DNA of 7,252 nt from Anaerolineae bacterium (GTDB taxonomy: Bacteria; Chloroflexota; Anaerolineae; Aggregatilineales; Phototrophicaceae): positions 1-7,252 of the forward strand of contig JACMMD010000676.1 of NCBI GenBank assembly GCA_014379235.1, in the 5' to 3' direction. The position numbers were made by a program, and so were the translations under genes. The notes under the pieces are model-generated. The model was given only the letters and a program-made list of their open reading frames with translations, had not been told where the DNA came from and did no database searches. Position 1 is the stretch's first letter; each line of letters starts with the position of its first letter. This document shows, in pieces, positions 1-5,959 of this stretch.

Positions 1-618
1 CAGTGTATAAGCGCTGTTGGCATCCAGCATCATCACCACATCGGGCAGCACAGCCCGCACTCCCCGCGCCAGTTCGACATCCCAACCCGGCTTGATCTTC
101 AACTTGATACGCCCGTACCCCTGCGCCAAACGCTTGTTGATGATCGCCAGCGTATCCTCTACCGTGTCCTGAATGCCGATGCTCACGCCTACCGTCGCAT
201 AACCGCGTGGCTCGTTTCCGGCGGGCAAATACGACGCGAATAGTTCCGCTAGTGAAATGTTATTCGCCTTCGCCAGAGCGTCCCAGACGGCTGCTTCAAG
301 CGCGTGTTTAGCCAGTGGATGGCCACGCACACCGCGAAACAAAGCCGGAACTTCAGTAGCGCTGTCCAGCGTCTTGTTGAGCAGTTTCGGCGCGAGAAAA
401 TTAATCATGATGTGCAGTGCCGTGCCCAGCGTTTCGCTGCTGTATCCCGGCGCAATCTCGCCCGATGCCTCGCCCCAACCGATGATGCCATCGCTGGTAT
501 GCACTGCCGCTAAAACGCACACCTTGAACGGCTCTTTGCCGAAGCTGGTGGCCAAGCGTTCCACCAATGGCATGGCAATCGGGTACAGCACAATGTCTTT
601 TACAGTAATCGAGCGCAA
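1..618 (-). CDS. menC: NSAR/OSBS-family enolase-superfamily enzyme (N-acylamino-acid racemase / o-succinylbenzoate synthase), C-terminus outside window
   Basis: The 206 visible residues match the muconate-lactonizing subgroup of the enolase superfamily, specifically the promiscuous NSAR/OSBS family. The capping domain covers roughly residues 1-125 and the barrel begins near 138. The visible active-site signatures are the KxK pair in IKLKIKPGWD (K172 and K174; one lysine is the general base) and the first metal ligand in LDANSAYTL (D199). The other two metal ligands and the second catalytic lysine would lie beyond the window edge. Family members either dehydrate SHCHC to o-succinylbenzoate for menaquinone or racemise N-succinyl-amino acids. 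The adjacent GNAT gene favours the second role or a dual role (inference). The start is TTG at 618: a strong GAGGGGG Shine-Dalgarno sits 5 nt upstream and there is no ATG in frame after the preceding stop. It is the last visible gene of a four-gene minus-strand operon, 42 nt after its neighbour. The family assignment is secure; the substrate is not. Confidence 0.9.
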   Translation of the reverse strand, partial: MRSITVKDIVLYPIAMPLVERLATSFGKEPFKVCVLAAVHTSDGIIGWGEASGEIAPGYSSETLGTALHIMINFLAPKLLNKTLDSATEVPALFRGVRGHPLAKHALEAAVWDALAKANNISLAELFASYLPAGNEPRGYATVGVSIGIQDTVEDTLAIINKRLAQGYGRIKLKIKPGWDVELARGVRAVLPDVVMMLDANSAYTL

Positions 619-660
619 AATATCCCCCTCAAATGACAACCATTCACAAAACAATATCGG

Positions 661-1284
661 CTAATTGAGATCAGCCTTCGCGTTAATCTGACGGTCAACC
701 TCGGCTAACCATTCGTCTACCACGTCGAGTTCCCCGTCCTTGATTCGTTTCCCCATTTGCTGTGCTTCCGGCGTCGTCGGCAGCCAACCTGTGAGAACTC
801 GCGGCATTGTGCGCTGCCAACCGATGATCGAGTTTTCGCCGTGCTGCTGCTTATGCCGCAGTACCCAGCGCCCGATATGCAGCGCGTGTTCGTTCATGGT
901 CGCGCCATACTCCGACACCAGCGATGAGCCAAACGCCATACCACATTCGCCGCATTCATTGTAACGACTGCCCAGTTCATTGCCGCACGTTCCACAGCGC
1001 AGCAGCGACATCGCCATGTCGACTACCGTCCACGGGTGGCGTTCACTCTCTTCGATGACGACCTGCGCCAGCAGCGTTTCGTCGGGCATTCCGGCATCGA
1101 CTTGCTCGATTTCCAGCAGCGCCGCCCAATCCGCCAGCCAGAATCGCTCGATAGCGTCGAAGCATAACGGGCAGTCCGGGTAGCTCATGCCGACACGTTT
1201 GCCACACTGCTCGCAGATCTCCACGCGCTCTGGACGTGGAACGCGGCGTGAGCCAGAAAATCGCCACTCACTATCGTAAGCCAT
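661..1284 (-). CDS. Uncharacterised protein with two matching zinc ribbons
   Basis: This 207-residue soluble protein has no signal peptide or membrane segment, and I do not recognise its family. Two cysteine knuckle pairs have identical geometry, C-x2-C-x10-C-x2-C: C24/C27/C38/C41 and C97/C100/C111/C114. They share a CG...G..Y..C..C pattern with about 8 of 18 identical positions, so they look like an internal duplication. The linker (residues 42-96) is acidic and tryptophan-containing. The C-terminal half (115-207) is rich in W, H and charged residues and ends in a probable helix. The ATG start at 1284 lies 12 nt after the GNAT stop, and an AGGGATAG stretch overlapping that stop can act as a weak Shine-Dalgarno, so translational coupling is likely. 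Zinc ribbons of this kind usually mediate protein or nucleic-acid contacts, or shuttle metal. The position between an acyltransferase and an N-acyl racemase suggests an accessory role there (inference only). Confidence 0.85.
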   Translation of the reverse strand: MAYDSEWRFSGSRRVPRPERVEICEQCGKRVGMSYPDCPLCFDAIERFWLADWAALLEIEQVDAGMPDETLLAQVVIEESERHPWTVVDMAMSLLRCGTCGNELGSRYNECGECGMAFGSSLVSEYGATMNEHALHIGRWVLRHKQQHGENSIIGWQRTMPRVLTGWLPTTPEAQQMGKRIKDGELDVVDEWLAEVDRQINAKADLN

Positions 1285-1296
1285 CGAACTCTATCC

Positions 1297-2187
1297 CTAA
1301 TTCAGCCGAAAATCGAAGCCGATGTTGAAGCTGAACAGATAAAACGCGCGGTCTTGTCCTTCGTGAGTATCCCGTAGAAAGTCCGTCACGACGAAGTTTT
1401 CCGCGAACAAACGCTGCATCACCATGCGGATGTGCATCCGCCACGCCTGTGCCAGCGCAGGGTCTTGACGCATGATGTCAGGGTAATTGAGCGGGATTTC
1501 CACCAGCGCGAACGAACCCGCTAGTTCATTTAAAGACTGCGGCGGACGCAGCAGACCATCGCCGCCACGCTGTGCAGGATTGACAATGGGCGCGTTCGCT
1601 TCGAGATATTGGCTCAATGTCAGGTTGCCACGAGTGCCATGCAAGCGTTCCTCGACGCGGCGGTTTGTCACCCACCATTCGACCATCAGCCGATCAGACG
1701 CGCCGAGTGTCGCTAATCCACCAGCGCCCGATGTGCCGTAGTAGTTCTCGGCGTATTCCTGACAGATCGCCGCCAGCTTACGCAGGTTCAAATGGGCGTT
1801 GGTCGCCAGCAGCGGGTCGAACGTCCACGTCACCAGCCGGATACCCTGCTGAACCGTCATATCGCGCTGCGCCAGTTTCAAGCGGTAGCCGATGCCGTGA
1901 CTGCGATAGGCCGGGTCAACCACCATACGCTTCGACACAAGTTGCAAGTTGGCCATCGCCGGACGGTGGCTTTCTTTCATGTGCGTTCCTAAGAAGCCAA
2001 CCAACACGCCAACCAGTTTGTCTTCGTCGAAGGCCGCCAGCACATGGCCGCCGTAATTGGCCAGCGAAAACAGCATATGGGCCGGGATGACCGACTCCAC
2101 GTCATCACCCCAATAGACACGCTGCAAAGCCACCGCCGGATACATTTCATCCAGCCCGCGCAGCGCTCGAATTGCAATCTCGCTCAT
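1297..2187 (-). CDS. GNAT-family acyltransferase, COG3375 type (candidate amino-acid N-acyl/N-succinyltransferase)
   Basis: The protein has 296 residues. The N-terminal half is a GNAT fold. The acyl-CoA pyrophosphate loop is RSHGIG (R95-G100, pattern R-x-x-G-x-G) after the beta-strand VSKRMVVDP. The family-typical block VTWTFDPLLATNAHLNL follows at about 119-135, then MVEWWV at 168-173. The long C-terminal part (180-296) is usual for COG3375 rather than for short GNATs. The ATG at 2187 is preceded by AGGGAAAG at 5-nt spacing. The reading frame is open further upstream, but that part lies inside the previous gene and is not conserved-looking. It starts 13 nt after the SDR stop and ends 12 nt before the zinc-ribbon gene. 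COG3375 proteins commonly sit beside NSAR/OSBS genes. In Geobacillus a GNAT of this context succinylates D-amino acids (established for that system). A role as N-acyltransferase supplying the neighbouring racemase is inferred. Confidence 0.88.
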   Translation of the reverse strand: MSEIAIRALRGLDEMYPAVALQRVYWGDDVESVIPAHMLFSLANYGGHVLAAFDEDKLVGVLVGFLGTHMKESHRPAMANLQLVSKRMVVDPAYRSHGIGYRLKLAQRDMTVQQGIRLVTWTFDPLLATNAHLNLRKLAAICQEYAENYYGTSGAGGLATLGASDRLMVEWWVTNRRVEERLHGTRGNLTLSQYLEANAPIVNPAQRGGDGLLRPPQSLNELAGSFALVEIPLNYPDIMRQDPALAQAWRMHIRMVMQRLFAENFVVTDFLRDTHEGQDRAFYLFSFNIGFDFRLN

Positions 2188-2200
2188 CCGTCTTTCCCTG

Positions 2201-3148
2201 TTATAGTCCGCGTGGTTTGCGGCGCACACTATAGCGCAACATGGTCGTCCAGTAGTTGCGCCCGCGCATATATGTGAGCAGTGTATCCTCAAATCGGCGC
2301 GGGTGAATGCCGAAATTATTGATGATATTGCCAAGCTGCGCGGTATGGTTCGTCGCCAGAAGGTCGAACCACTGCGTCGTAATCAATGATCGCGGCATCA
2401 CACGAGTATAAATGGCAGCAAACCCTCGCAGCAGATACGGCGGGGTGGGAATGACAAACCGCCGCGTTCCGGTCACGCGCATCACTGTCGAGATCATATC
2501 GCCAAGTGTAATGTATTCCGGCCCGCCGATCTCCTGTGTCGTGTCCACAGTGTCGATCAATTCCAAACTGTTGACAATCGCCTGCACCAGATCGTCAATA
2601 TAGATCGGATGCAAGATCACTTCGCCACGTCCCGGCATCAAGAAGAACAACGGGTTTGCAGAAAGCTGCATCGCAATGTGACTGACGAAAGCATCGCCCT
2701 CGCCAAACACCAACCCTGATCGGATGATGGTATACGCCAAACCGCTCGCTCGAATCAATTCTTCCAGCATCCCTTTGATCCGCAGCAGCGGATAGGCGGC
2801 AGCAGGTGTCGATCCCAAATGACTGAGTGTGATGATTCTGCCGACGCGGGCAGCGCGGGCCGCCGCAATCAGGTTGCGCGTACCCACCAATTCAACCCGC
2901 TCAAGATCGCGCATACGTCCCCACCACTGAGCATTCTCAAGGTGAATGACGGTATGCACACCCGTCACGGCATGAAACAGCGCTTCCTCATCCAACAGCG
3001 TACCAACGATCATCTCCGGCATCTGCGGCCACGGCGGCTGCTTCGCTAGTCGTTCGCTGACGAGGCAGCGCACAGGTCGCCCATCGGCTAAAAGCCGTTC
3101 GACTAAATGCCGCCCGATAAATCCTGTTCCGCCCGTGATTAAAATCAT
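2201..3148 (-). CDS. Atypical short-chain dehydrogenase/reductase, NDUFA9-like NAD(P)-binding protein
   Basis: The protein has 315 residues. The N-terminal Rossmann dinucleotide loop is TGGTGFIGRHL (residues 5-15). It is followed by the NmrA/NDUFA9-type pattern: a DxxxL-like segment near 53-60, VIHLENAQWWG (67-77), the SHLGS turn (109-113) and YTIIRSGLVFGEGD (139-152). The classical Tyr-x3-Lys pair is absent; Y119 and K125 are six residues apart. It is therefore an atypical SDR that may bind NAD(P)H structurally, or act as a quinone- or sugar-linked reductase, rather than a canonical dehydrogenase. The substrate is unknown. I chose ATG 3148 because family proteins begin directly with MILVTGGTG-like residues. 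ATG 3166, in the same frame, would add only MYNLLL. Neither ATG has a Shine-Dalgarno, whereas a TATAAT box ends 9 nt before 3148, so the transcript may be almost leaderless. It is the first gene of the minus-strand operon. Confidence 0.88.
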   Translation of the reverse strand: MILITGGTGFIGRHLVERLLADGRPVRCLVSERLAKQPPWPQMPEMIVGTLLDEEALFHAVTGVHTVIHLENAQWWGRMRDLERVELVGTRNLIAAARAARVGRIITLSHLGSTPAAAYPLLRIKGMLEELIRASGLAYTIIRSGLVFGEGDAFVSHIAMQLSANPLFFLMPGRGEVILHPIYIDDLVQAIVNSLELIDTVDTTQEIGGPEYITLGDMISTVMRVTGTRRFVIPTPPYLLRGFAAIYTRVMPRSLITTQWFDLLATNHTAQLGNIINNFGIHPRRFEDTLLTYMRGRNYWTTMLRYSVRRKPRGL

Positions 3149-3157
3149 GAGAAGCAG

Positions 3158-3186
3158 ATTATACATGAGCGAGACGAGAAACTGAA
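3158..3186 (-). promoter_or_regulatory. Candidate promoter of the SDR operon, near-leaderless
   Basis: On the minus strand a perfect TATAAT lies at 3163-3158 with a weak TTCAGT -35 at 3186-3181 and 17-nt spacing. Transcription would begin about 3151, only a few bases before ATG 3148, which fits the absence of any Shine-Dalgarno. The -10 match is strong and the -35 match is only 3 of 6. Start site not proven. Confidence 0.5.
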
Positions 3187-3197
3187 TAATCTTGGCC

Positions 3198-3240
3198 GTA
3201 AATGGCAACGTCCCATTCGCTATGGGGTTGTAAATGGCAA
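3198..3240. repeat. Symmetric direct-repeat/palindrome element between divergent promoters
   Basis: Two exact copies of GTAAATGGCAA (3198-3208 and 3230-3240, period 32 nt, about three helical turns) flank the palindrome CCCAT-tcgct-ATGGG (3212-3226). Gaps of exactly 3 nt lie on each side, so repeat pair and palindrome share the centre 3219. The left copy is just upstream of the SDR promoter and the right copy overlaps the candidate fabF -35 box. This arrangement fits a regulator binding site serving both directions; the regulator is unknown. Confidence 0.55.
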
Positions 3241-3255
3241 GTGGTCTAATATACT
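3228..3255 (+). promoter_or_regulatory. Candidate fabF-fabH promoter
   Basis: TTGTAA at 3228-3233 and TATACT at 3250-3255 are separated by 16 nt. The matches to consensus are 4 of 6 and 5 of 6. Transcription would begin near 3262, giving a leader of about 87 nt before fabF. The -35 box overlaps the right-hand GTAAATGGCAA repeat, so a bound protein there could repress initiation. Confidence 0.5.
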
Positions 3256-3280
3256 TAACGAGTTTTGTTCGTGGCGAAAA

Positions 3281-3325
3281 AGTGACTCGTCGGATACGGG
3301 ATGTCGTACTCGACGTGGAGTCACT
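3281..3325 (+). promoter_or_regulatory. Structured 5' leader of the fabF mRNA (stem with nested hairpin)
   Basis: An exact 8-nt inverted repeat, AGTGACTC (3281-3288) and GAGTCACT (3318-3325), encloses a nested hairpin. ATGTCG (3301-3306) pairs with CGACGT (3311-3316), with one G-U wobble and a TACT loop. A 12-nt bulge lies on the 5' side and one base on the 3' side. The element ends 11 nt before the GGAGGG ribosome binding site. No known riboswitch class was recognised. Confidence 0.45.
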
Positions 3326-3336
3326 AGGATGTAGGC

Positions 3337-3351
3337 GGAGGGACAACAGTG
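3337..3351 (+). promoter_or_regulatory. fabF ribosome binding site and GTG start
   Basis: GGAGGG at 3337-3342 sits 6 nt before the GTG at 3349. This pairing decides the non-ATG start. The next in-frame ATG (3379) would remove the conserved VVVTG strand at the front of the KAS fold. Confidence 0.8.
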
Positions 3352-4605
3352 GAACGACGGCGCGTAGTCGTGACCGGCATGGGGATCATTTGCCCGACGG
3401 GCAACAACGTAGAGGAAGCGTGGCGCAATGCCGCCGACGGCAAGACGGGCATTGGCCCGATTACCCGCTTCGACACTTCTCATCTTGAAAACCATTTCGG
3501 CGGCGAGGTCAAAAACTTCGACCCCGAAGAATTTCTAGGACGGCGTGAAGCGCGCCGGACTGACCGCGTTACTCAGCTTGGGCTGGTCGCGGCTGCACAA
3601 GCGATGGAAAACGCCGGACTTCAAATCACCGATGAAAATCGCTACGATGTCGGCTGCGTCATGGGCAGTGGCATCGGTGGCATCGGCACGATATTTGAAA
3701 GTATCAAAGCATTTTTGGAGCGCGGTGCGCGCGGAGTCAGCCCTTTATTGATTCCGATGATGCTGCCGGACAGCGCATCAAGTAAAGTCTCGATGACTTA
3801 CGGACTACGTGGGCCGAACTTCGCTATCTCCACTGCCTGTGCGACGGGTAATAACTGTATCGGTGAAGCGACGGAAATCATACGGCGCGGCGCCGCGAAG
3901 GCGTTTTTGGCTGGCAGTTCCGAGGCCGGTCTGGTCGATGTGGCCATGGCCAGTTTCAACAACATGACGGCGATTTCGCGGCGCAATGAAGCGCCGGAAA
4001 AAGCCTCACGCCCGTTCGACATAGACCGCGATGGCTTCGTCGTCGCCGAAGGCGCTGCGCTGCTGATGATCGAAGACCTCGAACACGCGAAAGCACGCGG
4101 CGCGACAATCTACGCGGAAATCTGCGGTTATGGTCACACGTCGGACGCTTACCATGTGACTGCCCCACTCGAAACGGGCGAAGGCGCGGCCAAGGCCATC
4201 GAATTAGCGCTGGAAGATGCCGGACTGCGCCCCGAAGACATCGACTATATCAACGCACACGGCACCAGTACGCCGCTCAACGACGTGAGTGAAACCGTCG
4301 CCATCAAGCGCGCTATGGGTGAAGTCGCCTACGAGATTCCGATCAGCTCTACCAAGTCCGTCACCGGCCATTTGATGGGTGCGGCAGGCTCGGTAGAAGC
4401 CGTGTTCTCGATCATGGCAATTCGCAACAACTGGGTTCCGCCGACGGTCAATCTCGACAATCAAGACCCAGCGTGTGACCTGAACTACACACCGAATGTT
4501 GGTGTCTCGCGTGAGATCAAATACGTGATGAGCAATTCGTTCGGCTTCGGCGGGCACAACGCTGTTCTGATCTTTGGTGAGTACACCGCCAATGGCCACG
4601 CATAA
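3349..4605 (+). CDS. fabF: Beta-ketoacyl-ACP synthase II (FabF/KAS II)
   Basis: This cytosolic type II fatty-acid synthase enzyme condenses malonyl-ACP with acyl-ACP during elongation. Its 418 residues are the normal FabF length. It starts with the typical RRVVVTGMG strand. The catalytic triad is complete: nucleophile C164 in STACATGNN, H304 in NAHGTSTPLND and H341 in TGHLMGAAGS, with K336 in SSTKS. The gatekeeper loop NSFGFGGHN (396-404) has the phenylalanine that controls acyl entry. The Cys-His-His triad separates it from FabH-type enzymes (Cys-His-Asn). The GTG start at 3349 is supported by a good Shine-Dalgarno. fabH follows with a 14-nt overlap, so the two are probably translationally coupled. 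No acpP, fabD or fabG lies beside them here. Expression may depend on the divergent promoter region and the structured leader upstream. FabF rather than FabB is favoured by length and motifs; the assignment is firm. Confidence 0.97.
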   Translation: MERRRVVVTGMGIICPTGNNVEEAWRNAADGKTGIGPITRFDTSHLENHFGGEVKNFDPEEFLGRREARRTDRVTQLGLVAAAQAMENAGLQITDENRYDVGCVMGSGIGGIGTIFESIKAFLERGARGVSPLLIPMMLPDSASSKVSMTYGLRGPNFAISTACATGNNCIGEATEIIRRGAAKAFLAGSSEAGLVDVAMASFNNMTAISRRNEAPEKASRPFDIDRDGFVVAEGAALLMIEDLEHAKARGATIYAEICGYGHTSDAYHVTAPLETGEGAAKAIELALEDAGLRPEDIDYINAHGTSTPLNDVSETVAIKRAMGEVAYEIPISSTKSVTGHLMGAAGSVEAVFSIMAIRNNWVPPTVNLDNQDPACDLNYTPNVGVSREIKYVMSNSFGFGGHNAVLIFGEYTANGHA

Positions 4606-5818
4606 ACGCAGTGCGGCTGACCCGATCAGCGGCAGCAGCATCTACGCGCATATCGTTGGTTGGGGCATGGCCGTACCAGATAGGATCATGACCAACGAGG
4701 AGATGTCCGCTATCGTCGAAACGTCGGACGAGTGGATTCAAGCGCGCACAGGCATCAAAGAACGGCGTATCGCAGGGGAACGCGACTCTACTGCCACATT
4801 GGGCCTAAAAGCGGCCCAACGGGCGCTCGAAGTAGCCGATATTCTGCCGACTGAGGTCGAACTCGTCATCGTTGCTACCTCGACATCGGAGAATATCTTC
4901 CCCAGTACCGCCAGCCTAATTCAGGATTGGCTGGGTGCAAGCAACGCAGGCGCATTCGACATGAGTGCGGCCTGCTCCGGCTTCGTCTACGCGGTGCATA
5001 TGGCCGCGCAGTCGATCCGTTCGGGCAGCATCAAAACGGCGCTGGTAGTCGCTTCGGAGACCATGAGCCGCGTGATGGATTGGCAAGATCGCGGGACGTG
5101 TATCCTGTTCGGTGATGGCGCGGGCGCGGTGGTGCTGCAAGCCAGCGACGTTGAAGGCGGCGTTCTATCTACCGTGCTGCGCTCTGATGGTTCTGGATAT
5201 GATCTGCTCGGTATTCCATCAGTGGGCAGCCTCGATACTTGCGCTCCCATCGTGAACCCCAACGGCCACAAGATGTACAAGATGCATATGAACGGCGGCG
5301 AAGTTTTCAAGTTCGCCAGCCGTGTCATTGGCGAAAGCATCACGCAGGCGTTAGATAACGTCGGCTTGCGGCTGGATGAGGTCAAGCTGATCGTGCCGCA
5401 TCAAGCCAATGATCGCATAATTCAATCGGCAGCGCGGGCGCTCAAGGTGGAAAAGGAAATATTCATTTCCAACATCGAGCGCTACGGCAACACATCCGCC
5501 GCCTCAATTCCGATTGCGCTGTGTGAAGCCATCGAGCAAGGGCGCGTTCAGCCGAACGATTACATCGTGTTTGTCGGCTTCGGCGGCGGCTTAACGTGGG
5601 CCTCGATGGTCGTCAAATGGGGCGCGCCCGAAGCTGAGGAGCGGCAGGCCGCCGTTCTCGGTAAGCAGCGTCGGCAGGCGAGTTATACGCTGGCCCGATG
5701 GCGCGCACGACTCATCCGTTTTCAGCGCCGCCTGAGCAACGCTGTGACCCGTATTCGCCCCAACGAAGGCCGTGTCCACCGACTTCGGCACAAGATCGAC
5801 CAGCACGATTTACGCTAA
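4592..5818 (+). CDS. fabH: Beta-ketoacyl-ACP synthase III (FabH/KAS III) with basic C-terminal extension
   Basis: FabH starts fatty-acid synthesis by condensing acyl-CoA with malonyl-ACP. The triad is complete: C128 in DMSAACSGF, H270 in IVPHQAND and N300 in NIERYGNTSAAS. The N-terminal signature TSDEWIQARTGIKERRI (44-60) and the glycine-rich VGFGGGLTWAS (328-338) are both typical. Family proteins normally end near VKWG (residue 344). Here the frame continues for 64 residues with 15 Arg and 2 Lys against 6 acidic residues, a probable basic amphipathic helix. The frame is uninterrupted and its codon use resembles the rest of the gene, so a sequencing frameshift is not obvious. The start is ATG 4592, overlapping the fabF stop by 14 nt. 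TTG 4574 and GTG 4577 in the same frame are less likely, as neither has a better Shine-Dalgarno. The order fabF-fabH points to a small fatty-acid operon. The acyl primer preference (acetyl or branched) cannot be read from sequence alone. Confidence 0.96.
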   Translation: MATHKRSAADPISGSSIYAHIVGWGMAVPDRIMTNEEMSAIVETSDEWIQARTGIKERRIAGERDSTATLGLKAAQRALEVADILPTEVELVIVATSTSENIFPSTASLIQDWLGASNAGAFDMSAACSGFVYAVHMAAQSIRSGSIKTALVVASETMSRVMDWQDRGTCILFGDGAGAVVLQASDVEGGVLSTVLRSDGSGYDLLGIPSVGSLDTCAPIVNPNGHKMYKMHMNGGEVFKFASRVIGESITQALDNVGLRLDEVKLIVPHQANDRIIQSAARALKVEKEIFISNIERYGNTSAASIPIALCEAIEQGRVQPNDYIVFVGFGGGLTWASMVVKWGAPEAEERQAAVLGKQRRQASYTLARWRARLIRFQRRLSNAVTRIRPNEGRVHRLRHKIDQHDLR

Positions 5819-5840
5819 CTCAGTCAATAGACATGCTCAA

Positions 5841-5873
5841 ACTGGCCTCGAAGCAGTACCTATCGAGGTCAGT
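5841..5873 (+). other. Hairpin in the fabH 3' untranslated region
   Basis: An 11-bp stem joins 5841-5851 (ACTGGCCTCGA) to 5863-5873 (TCGAGGTCAGT) around an 11-nt loop. The single non-Watson-Crick position is G-U only in plus-strand RNA (C-A on the other strand), so the fold favours the fabH transcript. No T-run follows, so it is unlikely to terminate by itself. It may protect the 3' end or help the terminator downstream. Confidence 0.5.
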
Positions 5874-5910
5874 TGAAGCAACCGTGAAGTTCCAACAACG
5901 CAAACAAAAG

Positions 5911-5940
5911 CGCCTCACGTTATTTGTGAGGCGTTTGTTG
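5911..5940. terminator. Bidirectional intrinsic terminator between convergent genes
   Basis: A perfect 8-bp stem, CGCCTCAC (5911-5918) and GTGAGGCG (5926-5933), has a 7-nt loop. TTTGTTGTTGG follows it on the plus strand, and CTTTTGTTTG follows it on the minus strand. It lies between the fabH stop (5818) and the converging peptidase stop (5960), so it can end both transcripts. The U-tracts are broken by G, so efficiency may be partial. Confidence 0.75.
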
Positions 5941-5959
5941 TTGGTTTGCTATCGCGTGG

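Noticed and set aside
257..664. 135-codon open frame on the plus strand
   Set aside because: It lies opposite the NSAR/OSBS gene, whose minus-strand translation matches family motifs. The plus-strand product resembles no domain.
1617..2090. 157-codon open frame on the plus strand
   Set aside because: It is fully antisense to the GNAT gene. Its Arg/Pro/Ser-rich composition is typical of a shadow frame in GC-rich DNA.
3198..3325. Known fatty-acid regulator operator (FapR or FabT type)
   Set aside because: I found no match to the palindromes remembered for those regulators; the observed repeat is different, so no regulator was named.
4204..4641. 145-codon minus-strand frame
   Set aside because: It is antisense to the conserved His motifs of fabF and the fabH start, with no domain and no ribosome site.
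4987..5385. 132-codon minus-strand frame
   Set aside because: It is a shadow of fabH; the plus-strand product has the complete catalytic triad region.
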